Shown here piece after piece: positions 1 through 9,114 of a stretch of 64,000 bases of DNA. How positions within the stretch are numbered: position 1 is the stretch's first letter; each line of letters starts with the position of its first letter. The stretch is taken from the NCBI GenBank assembly GCA_016713925.1, contig JADJOH010000006.1, positions 62,001-126,000 on the forward strand, in the 5' to 3' direction. A program made the position numbers and the translations under genes. Below the pieces are notes generated by a model. The model saw nothing but the letters and a program-made list of their open reading frames with translations. It was not told the origin of the DNA and did no database searches. This stretch comes from Bacteroidota bacterium. Lineage in GTDB: Bacteria; Bacteroidota; Bacteroidia; AKYH767-A; OLB10.

Positions 1-262
1 TTTCTTTAGATCCCGAAAGTTCAATTTCCTCAGTTTTGTAATACTCATACAACATCCCCTTTTTAGTGATCCATGTATTCAATCCGCTTGATTGTAATAA
101 AAACAGTACTTCAGTTGGCCATTGTCCTTTGTTCTCAATGAAAAACAGCCGGTCTTTTGTTGAAAGTGTTTGTTTTGCCTCTAAAGTGGTTTCAATATGT
201 TGTGCCTGAAGTGTTAGAGAGCCAATGAAAATAATCGAAGTAAAAAGTAAATGTTTTTTCAT
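1..262 (-). CDS. Secreted DUF7948-like protein, N-terminal part only
   Basis: Reading leftwards from the ATG at 260-262, 87 codons stay open to the window edge, so the C-terminus lies outside. The first ~21 residues are a classical Sec signal peptide (KK, hydrophobic core, LQAQ cleavage region). Residues ~40-52 read FFIENKGQWPTEV, the opening motif of DUF7948 proteins, which in Bacteroidota usually continue into SBBP-type beta-propeller repeats and a T9SS sorting domain. Those later parts are not visible here, so secretion by T9SS is inferred. The family assignment rests on one motif recalled from the family. The reading frame and signal peptide are directly visible. Confidence 0.75.
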   Translation of the reverse strand, partial: MKKHLLFTSIIFIGSLTLQAQHIETTLEAKQTLSTKDRLFFIENKGQWPTEVLFLLQSSGLNTWITKKGMLYEYYKTEEIELSGSKE

Positions 263-724
263 GATTAATAGTAGATATTAAATTCAAATGGGAGTTATAC
301 AAATCTATTATAAAAGTATTGGAAACTGTCAGGTCCCTTTATCTAATATGTTGAAGTAAGGTCTGTTTATGTTCACCGACTTGAAGATTTACCTTGTTCT
401 CCATGCGAATGGTTTGAAGAAAGGCATGTCGGCCTCAATTCAAATTTGAATTTTATTATTTGTAATGGTTTAAAAATCAATGTAAAAGGCGTATTGGGAA
501 TTAAAGTAAATGACGTTCCCAATTTTGGAATGAGGATTTTATTAACTATTTTGCGAGAAAGAAGGCGGATTCAGGAAAAACTGAAAGTGATTAACGCTTG
601 ATTTTTAACATCTTCAAGGATTAGTGAAAAATTTTCACAGGGGAAATGTTGATAACGGAAGGCGGAATGAATGAATTTGTGGATAGCATTGAGATAACTT
701 TGAAATCGACGGGTGAATTTTTCC
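263..724. other. Intergenic region between divergent genes
   Basis: About 500 bases separate the divergent DUF7948-like gene and parE. No convincing gene is present. It holds a perfect 16-base palindrome, AATTCAAATTTGAATT, at 437-452, and a 7-bp inverted repeat TTGGGAA/TTCCCAA at 494-522. Either could be a protein-binding site or chance in AT-rich DNA. Confidence 0.4.
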
Positions 725-732
725 GAATTTTG
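699..732 (+). promoter_or_regulatory. Possible promoter of the parE-parC operon
   Basis: TTTG at 699-702 and GAATTTTG at 725-732 resemble the Bacteroidota -33 TTTG / -7 TAnnTTTG pair. The -7 box has one mismatch and the 22-base spacing is slightly long. The parE ATG follows at 769. Confidence 0.35.
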
Positions 733-768
733 CACCTGGATTTGCAAAAGACAATAGAGCACTAAGAA

Positions 769-2672
769 ATGGCGAAGAAGCAAGCAACATTGGATCATAA
801 TTACACAGAGGATAGTATACAATCACTTGACTGGAAGGAACATATACGTCTCCGTCCGGGAATGTATATCGGTAAACTGGGTGATGGATCAGCGAAGGAT
901 GATGGTATTTATGTCCTGATGAAGGAAGTCATTGATAATTGTATCGATGAATATGTCATGGGCTATGGTAAAACGATAGAAATTGAAGTCCGTGAAGGTC
1001 GTGTGCGTGTGCGTGATTATGGTCGCGGTATTCCGCTGGGGAAAGTAGTGGAATGCGTGAGTAAGATCAACACCGGAGGTAAGTACGATAGTCAGGCCTT
1101 TCAGAAATCAGTGGGTTTAAATGGAGTGGGTACGAAGGCGGTGAATGCGCTCTCGAGTTTTTTCCGTGTGCAGAGTGTCAGAAATGGAAGAACAACCTGG
1201 GCCGAGTTTGAACGGGGAGAATTGAAGAAACAGAAGAACGATCAATCCACCGACCTGCAAGACGGTACTGAAGTGACTTTTTATCCCGACGGAGATATTT
1301 TCCTTGATCATGATTTTCGGATGGAGTATATCGAAACGATGGTGCGCAATTATTGCTACCTGAATGTCGGTATGAAAATTATGCTGAATGGTCAGGAGTT
1401 CAGGAGTGAAAACGGTCTCATGGACCTGTTGAAAGCGAATATCAGCGATGAAGCTTTGTATCCCGTCATTCATATCAAAGGAAAGGATATTGAAGTGGCA
1501 TTCACGCATACTACGTCCTACGGTGAAGATTATTATAGTTTCGTGAATGGTCAGCACACGACGCAAGGTGGAACCCATCTGGCTGCTTTCAGAGAGGCGA
1601 TTGTTAAAACAGCACGTGATTTTTATGGAAAGGATTTTGATCCGAGTGATGTACGGACTTCTATCACTGCAGCAGTAAGTATCCGCATTCAGGAGCCTGT
1701 GTTTGAATCGCAAACGAAAACGAAACTGGGTTCATTGAATACCTTCCCCGGGGGACCTTCGCTGCGAAACTGGATCAATGAATTTGTAACGCAGCAACTG
1801 GATAATTTCCTGCACAAGCATCCGGAAACCGCCGAAGCCTGGAAGAAGAAAATCCTGCAGAGTGAAAGGGAACGTAAAGAGATCGCCGGGATTAAAAAGC
1901 TGGCCAACGAACGCGCTAAGAAAGCCAATCTCCACAATAAAAAACTTCGCGATTGTCGTGTCCATCTCAACGATCTGAAGAATCCACAGCGTCTCGAAAC
2001 AACTTTGTTTATTACCGAGGGAGATTCTGCTTCCGGTTCTATCACGATCGCCCGTGACGTGAATACACAGGCAGTGTTTAGTCTGAAAGGAAAACCGCTG
2101 AACTGTTTCGGCCTTACGAAGAAGATCGTGTATGAGAACGAAGAGTTCAATCTCATGCAGAATGCACTCGACCTCGAAGATACCATTGAGAATTTGCGTT
2201 ACAATCGGATTGTTGTCGCTACCGATGCCGATGTGGACGGAATGCATATCCGTCTTTTATTGCTGACTTTCTTCCTTCAGTTTTTCCGGATGTGGTGAAG
2301 AATGGTCACGTCTTTATCCTGCAAACACCTTTGTTCCGTGTAAGAAATAAAAAGGAAACGATTTATTGCTACAGTCAGATGGAGAAACAACTGGCGATGC
2401 AGAAGCTGGGAGCGAAGCCGGAAATTACCCGTTTCAAAGGACTCGGTGAAATTTCTCCCGATGAGTTTAAGAATTTTATTGGTCGTAAAATGCGACTCGA
2501 TCCTGTAATCCTGACCGGCGAGACATCCTTGCATGGCTTGTTAGATTACTATATGGGAAAAAATTCTCCGGAACGTCAGGAATTTATCATCCGCAATTTG
2601 CGCATAGAGGAAGAACTAGAGCCGCTGCCGGAAGAAAAGGAGATCACGGAATCTGAAACCGTTGAAGCCTGA
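769..2672 (+). CDS. parE: DNA topoisomerase IV subunit B (frameshifted in this sequence)
   Basis: This is the ATPase/Toprim subunit of a type IIA topoisomerase, which powers decatenation of daughter chromosomes with ParC. GHKL ATP-site landmarks are N57 (in IDNCIDE), GRGIP at 85-89 and the GLNGVGTK loop near 116-123. The QTKTKL loop lies near 315. Toprim EGDSASG is near 417-423 and the metal-binding DADVD at 486-490. The frame breaks at the T5 run 2280-2284. As written, the protein stops at 2298 after 509 residues, while the missing C-terminus continues in the next frame (2292-2672). One extra T gives a continuous protein of 634 residues, normal for ParE. I call it ParE rather than GyrB from the length and from the adjacent subunit A of ParC type. 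The gene is essential, so an assembly error is much likelier than a real mutation. Confidence 0.93.
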
Positions 2673-2710
2673 TCGTTTTTATTACTGTAATACCTTAAGA
2701 AGAAAATTGA

Positions 2711-4783
2711 ATGACACAAGATAAATTGCAATCCAACGGACACGGTCCCGGTGATCATCACGGTCAGGTAGCTACGATGTATGAAAGCTGGTTCCTGGAG
2801 TATGCCTCTTATGTGATACTGGAAAGGGCAGTGCCTTATCTGGACGACGGACTGAAGCCCGTTCAGCGCCGCGTGCTGCATTCTATGTGGGAACTCGAAG
2901 ACGGCAGATACAATAAAGTGGCGAACGTGATCGGACATACGATGAAATATCATCCCCACGGTGATGTGAGTATCGGTGATGCCCTGGTGCAAATGGGACA
3001 GAAAGATTTGCTCATCGATACACAGGGAAACTGGGGTAATATTTATACCGGTGACAGTTCCGCTGCCGCACGTTACATCGAAGCCCGGCTAAGTAAATTT
3101 GCACTGGAAGTAGTCTTCAATCCGAAGACGAGTATCTGGCAGGCCTCCTATGACGGTAGAAATAAAGAGCCGGTCACACTTCCGGTGAAATTCCCCTTGT
3201 TGCTGGCACAGGGTGTAGAAGGAATTGCTGTTGGTTTGGCGTGTAAAATTTTGCCGCATAATTTCTGTGAACTGATTGAAGCTTCCATTGATATTATCAG
3301 AGGAAAAAAAGTAAGTATCGTTCCGGATTTTATAACAGGTGGGGTAGCCGACTTTTCAAAATACAATGAAGGATTAAGAGGAGGTCGAATACGCGTGCGT
3401 GCCGTCATTGAAAAGCTGAGTAAGAAAATGCTGGCGATCCGTGAAATCCCTTTCGGAACTACTACTTCTTCTCTCATCGATTCTATTCTCACGGCGAATG
3501 AGAAGGGAAAGATCAAAGTCAAAAAGGTAGAAGATAACACTGCCGCGAAAGTGGAGATCATCATTCACCTGCATCCGGAATCTTCGGAAGATGTCGATAA
3601 AACAATAGAAGCACTTTACGCTTTCACCGATTGCGAAGTCAGCATTTCACCCAATTCCTGCGTGATTGTTGATGGTAGTCCGAAGTTTTTATCGGTGAAT
3701 GAAATTCTACGATTGTGTGCCTTGAATACACAGGAGCTCTTGCGCCGTGAATTGCAAATCAGACTGGCAGAACTCGAGGAAGGATGGCATTTTAGTTCCC
3801 TGGAGAAAATATTTATAGAGAAACGCATCTATCGCAACATCGAGGAATGTGAAACCTGGGAAGCTGTTATCGAAACCATTCATAAAGGGTTGAAGCCGTA
3901 TAAGAAGCGTTTCTTCAGAGAGATTACCGATGAAGATGTGGTGCAATTGACGGAAATAAAAATCAAGCGTATTTCTAAGTTCGATGCCTTTAAAGCAGAT
4001 GAACATATCCGTGGACTGGAAGAAGAAATTGGTCTGGTCAAGAGTGATCTGGATAATATCAAGACGTATACCGTTAACTATTTTAAAAATCTGCTGAAGA
4101 AGTTTGGAAAGGGCAAGGAACGCAGAACGGTCATTTCAGAATTTGAAAATATCATCGCTTCGAAAGTGGTCATCAATAATTCAAAGCTCTACATCAACCG
4201 TGCTGAGGGTTTTGTGGGCTATGGATTGAAGAAGGATGAATTTATCACCGATTGTTCGGATATTGATGACGTTATAGCCATTACCGGTGATGGAAAACTG
4301 GTGGTGACACGCATTCAGGAAAAAGGATATGTTGGAAAAGACATCCTTCATGTGGCCATCTTCAGAAAAGACCTGGATGAACAAACGGTGTACAATATGA
4401 TTTATCAGGATGGAGCACGTGGTGCAATCATGATGAAGCGATTTACAATAGGCGGAGTAACGCGTGATAAAGTGTATGACCTCACCAAGGGTGCAGCAGG
4501 GAGTAAAGTGCTCTACCTTTCAGTAAGCACTCCTGCAGATGGACCTACCGTCATCATTAAACTGCGCCCGAAACCCAAATTGAGAAATCTGGAATCCGTG
4601 GTGCATTTCGGCAGCCAGCTGATAAAAGCCAGAGGCGTGCAGGGGAATGTCATCACCAAGTTCCCGATTTTGAAGGTGATCGCAGCTACTGCAGAGGAAG
4701 AAACGAAGCTCCGTAAAAAACAACCGGAATTGTTCCAGCCGGCGTCGAAAGATGATAAGTCACAATTGAAAATGGATATCTGA
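2711..4783 (+). CDS. parC: DNA topoisomerase IV subunit A, short C-terminal domain
   Basis: This is the DNA cleavage and religation subunit that partners ParE. The ATG lies 38 bases after the parE stop, so the two are probably co-transcribed. The winged-helix/tower core is intact: YASYVILERAVP (31-42), the HPHGD motif (81-85), and the catalytic tyrosine Y122 preceded by R121 in AARYIEARL. The protein has 690 residues. The Bacteroidota ParC proteins I recall run to roughly 850-900, so the C-terminal beta-pinwheel (starting near 495) looks shortened by a few blades. A strong terminator sits 20 bases past the stop and the frame has no obvious break, so this may be the natural end. Confidence 0.92.
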   Translation: MTQDKLQSNGHGPGDHHGQVATMYESWFLEYASYVILERAVPYLDDGLKPVQRRVLHSMWELEDGRYNKVANVIGHTMKYHPHGDVSIGDALVQMGQKDLLIDTQGNWGNIYTGDSSAAARYIEARLSKFALEVVFNPKTSIWQASYDGRNKEPVTLPVKFPLLLAQGVEGIAVGLACKILPHNFCELIEASIDIIRGKKVSIVPDFITGGVADFSKYNEGLRGGRIRVRAVIEKLSKKMLAIREIPFGTTTSSLIDSILTANEKGKIKVKKVEDNTAAKVEIIIHLHPESSEDVDKTIEALYAFTDCEVSISPNSCVIVDGSPKFLSVNEILRLCALNTQELLRRELQIRLAELEEGWHFSSLEKIFIEKRIYRNIEECETWEAVIETIHKGLKPYKKRFFREITDEDVVQLTEIKIKRISKFDAFKADEHIRGLEEEIGLVKSDLDNIKTYTVNYFKNLLKKFGKGKERRTVISEFENIIASKVVINNSKLYINRAEGFVGYGLKKDEFITDCSDIDDVIAITGDGKLVVTRIQEKGYVGKDILHVAIFRKDLDEQTVYNMIYQDGARGAIMMKRFTIGGVTRDKVYDLTKGAAGSKVLYLSVSTPADGPTVIIKLRPKPKLRNLESVVHFGSQLIKARGVQGNVITKFPILKVIAATAEEETKLRKKQPELFQPASKDDKSQLKMDI

Positions 4784-4802
4784 AACCAGCTAACATAAAT
4801 GG

Positions 4803-4832
4803 AAAGACCGGTATTATTCGGTCTTTTTTTTT
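4803..4832 (+). terminator. Rho-independent terminator after parC
   Basis: AAAGACCG (4803-4810) pairs with CGGTCTTT (4819-4826) around an 8-base loop, and the T run continues to 4832. It ends the parE-parC unit just before the next gene. Confidence 0.9.
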
Positions 4833-4863
4833 GTTCTTTACCTATTAAAAAAATCTTTTAATC

Positions 4864-6045
4864 ATGCATAGTTATATACATACTTCACTCGCTTTCCTCC
4901 GGGAATATGACGGGTCAATGCCCTTACATCATTTTCTGCGGAATCAATTCAGGAAGGATAAAAAGTACGGCTCCCGCGACCGGCGTTGGATAAAGGAGAT
5001 TTGTTATGCCTGGTTTCGGACAGCATCTCTATTGAAAAGTCTTCCCGATGAGAAAAGAATTTATTGGGCTTTTTACCTCATCAACGCGCAGCGGTTACCC
5101 ATTACAGACCTTATCCTTCAATCCGGAGGAGAAGAATTTTCCGGCAGGAATCCTGAAGAGGGTTTGAATGAGAAATTAAATCAGCTCCGGTCAGCTTTTC
5201 CTGAATGTAGCCATGAACTTATTTTTCCCTTTGGAAATTTAACAAGTGCATTGCTCGATAGGGAGACCTTTTCTTTAGCCCTTTTACAACAACCAAAAGT
5301 ATGGATTCGCGTAAAGAGCTCTGCGTTTCAAAAGACAGATGCAGCTTTGAACAAAGCCGGGATTCCCTATCAACGTCATAAGGATTTGGAAAATGCCTGG
5401 AGCACTGATCCTGCTTCAAAACTCGAAGAGACGGGTATTTTCGAGAAGGGGATGGCCGAAATACAAGACTTATCCTCTCAGAAGACAGCAACGATGATGG
5501 ATGCGAAAACGGGAGAGCGTTGGTTCGATGCCTGTGCGGCTTCAGGAGGGAAGAGCCTGCTCTTGCTGGATAAAGTGCCCGGTGTGATACTCACGGTGAG
5601 CGATAACCGAAAATCGATCCTCGAGAACCTGAAAGAACGCTTCCGTAGAAATGGAGTGAGAAACTATACCATGAAATTGTTGGATCTCACCTCGTCAGAA
5701 AACGACGATTTTTATAAGAATAAATTTGATGGTATAATCGCCGATGTGCCTTGCAGCGGATCCGGAACATGGCCACGTAGTCCGGAACAGATGCATTTCT
5801 TCACTGAAGAAAAACTCAACCACTATGTTTCATTACAGGAAGCCATTACCACACGACTGGCAGGTATGCTGAAACCGGGTGGGAAATTAATTTACATCAC
5901 CTGTTCTGTTTTTAAATCTGAAAACGAAGACCGGATGGATGCACTGATAAAAGATCATGGATTAGTTTTGAGTAGTATGCAATTCTTCCAAGGCTCAACA
6001 GAAGGAGCAGATACGCTGTTTTGTGCGCGACTTTTAAAAATGTAA
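4864..6045 (+). CDS. RsmB/Nol1-Nop2-type RNA m5C methyltransferase
   Basis: A SAM-dependent cytosine-5 methyltransferase of the NOL1/NOP2/Sun family, predicted to act on rRNA or tRNA in the cytoplasm. The Rossmann SAM site FDACAASGGKS lies near 221-231. Catalytic motif IV, ADVPCSGSGTW, contains C297, and motif VI, ITCSVF, contains the second cysteine C347. The N-terminal ~150 residues are helical and could be the NusB-like or RNA-binding part seen in RsmB. At 393 residues it is a little shorter than E. coli RsmB, and the sequence alone does not separate C967 16S specificity from another target. The gene starts 81 bases after parC and is cut off from it by a terminator. Confidence 0.85.
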   Translation: MHSYIHTSLAFLREYDGSMPLHHFLRNQFRKDKKYGSRDRRWIKEICYAWFRTASLLKSLPDEKRIYWAFYLINAQRLPITDLILQSGGEEFSGRNPEEGLNEKLNQLRSAFPECSHELIFPFGNLTSALLDRETFSLALLQQPKVWIRVKSSAFQKTDAALNKAGIPYQRHKDLENAWSTDPASKLEETGIFEKGMAEIQDLSSQKTATMMDAKTGERWFDACAASGGKSLLLLDKVPGVILTVSDNRKSILENLKERFRRNGVRNYTMKLLDLTSSENDDFYKNKFDGIIADVPCSGSGTWPRSPEQMHFFTEEKLNHYVSLQEAITTRLAGMLKPGGKLIYITCSVFKSENEDRMDALIKDHGLVLSSMQFFQGSTEGADTLFCARLLKM

Positions 6046-6172
6046 AATTATTGCTAAGTGAAAAGTATTTTATTTATCATAATTGAAATTCACGTTTTAT
6101 TCGGGGACATTTGCCAATCCTTGTTTATTGTGAGGTTCAAAAGTTGTTATTATGTTTATTGTAAACTGTAAA

Positions 6173-6210
6173 TTCAGGAAATTCATTTCTTCGCAGTAAC
6201 AGTATAGCCG
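6173..6210. repeat. 38-base direct repeat, copy 1
   Basis: It matches 6977-7014 with two mismatches in 38 (TTCGCAGTAA against TTCACAATAA in the middle). On the minus strand it reads GGYTVTAKK followed by a stop, which resembles the last strand of a secreted protein's C-terminal domain. Confidence 0.85.
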
Positions 6211-6278
6211 CCTGACTTCTGTATAAAAAGCATTGATTTTGCAATGAATAGAAAAACAGCCTTATACTGAAAATTCAT
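6183..6278 (-). pseudogene. Possible gene-end remnant or 31-residue ORF
   Basis: A minus-strand frame opens at ATG 6276-6278 and ends in the direct repeat with SGGYTVTAKK-stop. The C-terminal residues look like the final beta strand of a T9SS-type sorting domain, while the rest has no recognisable domain. I read it as the 3' end of a lost cargo gene. A real small peptide cannot be excluded. Confidence 0.2.
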
Positions 6279-6451
6279 GGGTGACTTAGAGTGTCCCGGG
6301 TGTGTTTAGTCATAGCTTTATACATGTCCTGGAATCATTGTCGTACAAGCTTAGTAGTAGTGGTTTAGCTGTCAGAACTCAGTATTTATTTCTGCATATA
6401 TAATCTCACTCGGTTCCAGCCGAACTAAAGTACAGCACTCAGCAAACATAT

Positions 6452-6616
6452 CTTTCTGCAACAGCCCTGTAGGGGCGGTATCTCTGTAACTGACAATGTC
6501 CTCCTCTCCATATAACCGCCGGCACCCGACCTAAGGTCGGGTGCCGGCATTGGTGGGAGAAGAGGATTTCCTTTCTTACAGAGATACCGCCCCTACAGGG
6601 CTGTTGTGGAAGAAAG
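6452..6616. repeat. Nested long inverted repeat, REPIN/MITE-like
   Basis: Outer arms 6459-6489 and 6576-6606 are perfect 31-base reverse complements containing CCCTGTAGGGGCGG, and weaker complementarity extends outward over the TTTCT/AGAAA flanks. Between them TCCTCCTCTCC pairs imperfectly with GGAGAAGAGGA. At the centre 6518-6548 is a 31-base perfect palindrome (15-base arms around A6533) with GCCGGCACCCGACCT. The whole unit could fold into one hairpin of about 150 bases. Paired inverted palindromes of this kind recall REPINs moved by RAYT transposases, but no transposase is in the window. Confidence 0.85.
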
Positions 6617-6976
6617 GTCTATCTCCGGTCTGACGATCTAACGTTGTCATGAAGTACACAGGAAACATACTCTTAAGTCATTGGCATGTGAATACAGTTC
6701 ACATTTCTCAGAGGAAGTTGGTATAACAAATCAAGTATCATCATATTGTTGCTTGAATTTTGTGGCATTTATTATATAATGTACCAGGACGAAGTCTTAA
6801 GGGAAAGAAATCAAGCATGAGCCCGGAGAGACTCATAGAAATCATTCTAAATATCCATTAAATCAGCCTTCTTACGCCTAACCATGAACTGATAACCCGT
6901 ATTCTGCTACTATCTGACGAAAAACGAAAAGTCAAAGAACTCTTTGAAATTTAATTTAAGGTGTCCCGAGGAGGAT

Positions 6977-7014
6977 TTCAGGAAATTCATTTCTTCACAA
7001 TAACAGTATAGCCG
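6977..7014. repeat. 38-base direct repeat, copy 2
   Basis: Second copy of the repeat at 6173-6210, with two mismatches. On the minus strand it reads GYTVIVKK then stop. It abuts the terminator of the coiled-coil gene. Confidence 0.85.
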
Positions 7015-7015
7015 G

Positions 7016-7053
7016 TAAAAAACAGGGGTCATCCGATGAAAAATGACCCCTGT
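7016..7053 (-). terminator. Terminator of the coiled-coil gene
   Basis: ACAGGGGTCAT (7022-7032) pairs with ATGACCCCTGT (7043-7053). On the minus strand the stem runs into six T residues. It lies 22 bases past the stop of the gene at 7075-7971. Confidence 0.85.
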
Positions 7054-7074
7054 AATTTTATGTGTTTTCTACTT

Positions 7075-7971
7075 TTACCTCAATACAATCGACGATACTC
7101 CGGAAAAACTACCGTCAACATATAATTCAACAGTATAAGTGCCGGCGGTAAATATCCGGTCCTGCTCTTCAAATTCCATGCAGAAATTATCTTTTTCGTT
7201 TTTATAGTCAATGGCTTTAGAAACCGTGAAGAGCATCTCTTCAGACGTACTCGCATTCTTAAAACTACTGCTGCCCTCTGAACGGTTGCCTAAAACTTTT
7301 CCACCCGGTTCAATGATTCGTAAATAAATAGTTTTTTGACCTGCTTTCGCGATTTTATTTTCCAGCAATGTAAAACACGTTTCGATTTTGTTGGCACGTT
7401 TTGCCATCGCGGTAGAAGTGTATTTATCGTTATTGCGCTTTTTAAAGGCGAGTACTTTTAAATACTCTGAGCGTAAAACAGAAGCGGTATTGACAGTACT
7501 CTCTAAATTTTTTGATAAGGAATCTACGGTACTTGTCAATTCATTTTTCTCGCGTTTCAAATTTTCATTTTCTACCAGTAAAGCGTCGATCCTTTCCAGG
7601 TATTCATCACGTAATTTTTTTAACTCCGCCACTTCAGCTTGCAATTGTTTATTGAGTTTGGTGGAATTAGATTCTTTACGCATCAACGCCTGAATTTTGG
7701 CTTTCTGCTCATCTACCTTTCCATTTGCTTCCAACAGCAGACTGTCAAGACGGGAATTAACGCCCTTAAATTGATTTAATTCTGTGTACGTATCGTTCAG
7801 CTCCTTTTCAATATCAAGGTTAGCTGTGATGAGATTTTCTTTCTCTACACGATGATCATCCTGCATGGATGTCTTGCTCATGAAGAGCCATCCGTTTAAT
7901 CCCAAAGAAGCGATAAGTAGTGCAATAAGCACTTTGTTTGTATTATTGCCGCCCGGCTTAGTATTGTCCAT
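7075..7971 (-). CDS. Membrane-anchored coiled-coil protein of unknown function
   Basis: 298 residues with three visible parts. A charged N-terminus precedes one hydrophobic segment (about 14-31), which fits a single membrane anchor or uncleaved signal. A long Glu/Lys/Leu-rich coiled coil follows, about 40-175. The last ~120 residues form a compact domain with short beta-like stretches (IYLRIIEPGGKVL, GTYTVELYVDGSFSG). The topology suggests the coiled coil and C-terminal domain lie in the periplasm. I do not recognise a named family. It lies 96 bases downstream of tsaD on the same strand and may be read from the tsaD promoter. It ends at a clear terminator. Confidence 0.8.
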   Translation of the reverse strand: MDNTKPGGNNTNKVLIALLIASLGLNGWLFMSKTSMQDDHRVEKENLITANLDIEKELNDTYTELNQFKGVNSRLDSLLLEANGKVDEQKAKIQALMRKESNSTKLNKQLQAEVAELKKLRDEYLERIDALLVENENLKREKNELTSTVDSLSKNLESTVNTASVLRSEYLKVLAFKKRNNDKYTSTAMAKRANKIETCFTLLENKIAKAGQKTIYLRIIEPGGKVLGNRSEGSSSFKNASTSEEMLFTVSKAIDYKNEKDNFCMEFEEQDRIFTAGTYTVELYVDGSFSGVSSIVLR

Positions 7972-8067
7972 TTTTTGTTTAATTTGTTACTGCTAAGCTA
8001 TGGAGGATTTAGTCGAAGTGGGGCAATTGTTTTCGTTTTTTGTGAACAGGTAAAGTACTCTGGATTT

Positions 8068-9096
8068 TTATAAAGGTAGTCGGGCCAGTGGCGTGGTAGC
8101 AATGGAACAGAATTCTTTCGCGAGATATTTATGATAGGCGAATGCCGAAATCATACCCGCATTGTCAGTACAGAATTCAAAATCAGGTATGTAGGTTTTC
8201 CAATTTTCGGCTGTTCCGGTCTCTTTAATTGTTTTCCTGAGGTGACTGTTGGCAGATACTCCACCTGCAAGAGCGATGGTTCTGATACCGGTTTCTTTGG
8301 CTGCTAACCGGACTTTATTGATGAGAATTCTAACGATGGTTTCCTGAACACTTGCGCATACATCCGCCATTTTATCTCCGGGGAAATTCGGATCAGGAAG
8401 TCTTTCTTTCTTTAAAAAATAGAGCACAGCAGTTTTTAATCCGCTAAAACTGAAGTCGAGGCCGGGTGCATGTGGATGCGGGAATTTATAAGCAAAGGGG
8501 TTTCCGCCCACGGCAAGCTTATCTATAAAGGGTCCTCCGGGGTATGGTAATTCAAGCATTTTAGCGATTTTGTCGAAAGCTTCGCCTGCTGCATCATCCT
8601 GTGTTTGTCCGATGAGTTCCATCTTGAGGAAGTCCTTTACGAGAACAATTTGTGTATGACCACCGGATACCGTCAGACATAAAAACGGGAAATCGGGAAT
8701 CTCCGCTTGCTGTTGCTCCCGGAAAGTAAAATTCGCAATAACATGCGCCTGCATATGATTCACTTCAATCAACGGGATATTCAAGGACAAGGCCATCCCT
8801 TTGGCAAAGGAGGTTCCTACAAGTAAAGAACCAATCAATCCGGGGCCTCTGGTAAAGGCAATAGCATCCAATTGGTCAACTGTAACTCCCGCATCTTTTA
8901 ACGCTGCGTCAATAACAGGAACGATGTGCAGCTGATGTGCCCGGGAAGCCAATTCCGGAACCACTCCTCCGTAACGGGCATGAATTTCCTGTCCTGCGGT
9001 AATATTAGAGAGGATTCTGCCGTTCCTGCTTACAGACGCTGAAGTTTCATCGCACGAGGATTCAATCCCAAGAATATAAACCGCTTTGATGTTCAT
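8068..9096 (-). CDS. tsaD: tRNA N6-adenosine threonylcarbamoyltransferase
   Basis: TsaD (Kae1/Gcp) transfers threonylcarbamoyl to A37 of ANN-decoding tRNAs together with TsaB, TsaE and TsaC. The protein opens with the family signature ILGIESSCDETSAS, has metal ligands H114 and H118 in HMQAH, and SGGHTQIV in the nucleotide site. The 342 residues are full length. I chose ATG 9094-9096 over an in-frame ATG at 9129 because a perfect TAnnTTTG box lies between them (9107-9114), so a message from that promoter would not contain the upstream codon. The usual family N-terminus also fits. Confidence 0.95.
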   Translation of the reverse strand: MNIKAVYILGIESSCDETSASVSRNGRILSNITAGQEIHARYGGVVPELASRAHQLHIVPVIDAALKDAGVTVDQLDAIAFTRGPGLIGSLLVGTSFAKGMALSLNIPLIEVNHMQAHVIANFTFREQQQAEIPDFPFLCLTVSGGHTQIVLVKDFLKMELIGQTQDDAAGEAFDKIAKMLELPYPGGPFIDKLAVGGNPFAYKFPHPHAPGLDFSFSGLKTAVLYFLKKERLPDPNFPGDKMADVCASVQETIVRILINKVRLAAKETGIRTIALAGGVSANSHLRKTIKETGTAENWKTYIPDFEFCTDNAGMISAFAYHKYLAKEFCSIATTPLARLPL

Positions 9097-9106
9097 AATA
9101 CGTTCA

Positions 9107-9114
9107 CAAAAGTA
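9107..9114 (-). promoter_or_regulatory. -7 promoter box of tsaD
   Basis: The minus strand reads TACTTTTG, a perfect TAnnTTTG, ten bases before the chosen ATG. It decides the start of tsaD. No clear -33 element is seen. Confidence 0.55.

Larger units (their letters stand above)
6046..7015. other. Gene-free region rich in repeats and degraded sequence
   Basis: This kilobase between the RsmB-type gene and the coiled-coil gene has no credible full-length gene. It contains the 38-base direct repeat pair (6173-6210, 6977-7014) and the nested inverted repeat at 6452-6616. Near 6860-6950 a short plus-strand stretch reads LTPNHELITRILLLSDEKRK before a stop, which looks like the tail of a lost gene. 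It resembles a site of repeated insertion and decay. Confidence 0.6.

Noticed and set aside
1117..1713. 198-codon open frame antisense to parE
   Set aside because: It lies wholly within a confidently identified gene, has no domain or signal, and is a by-product of codon use on the other strand.
2280..2298. Programmed frameshifting in parE
   Set aside because: The same kind of single-base loss occurs in many unrelated genes in the window, which favours sequence error over a regulatory mechanism.
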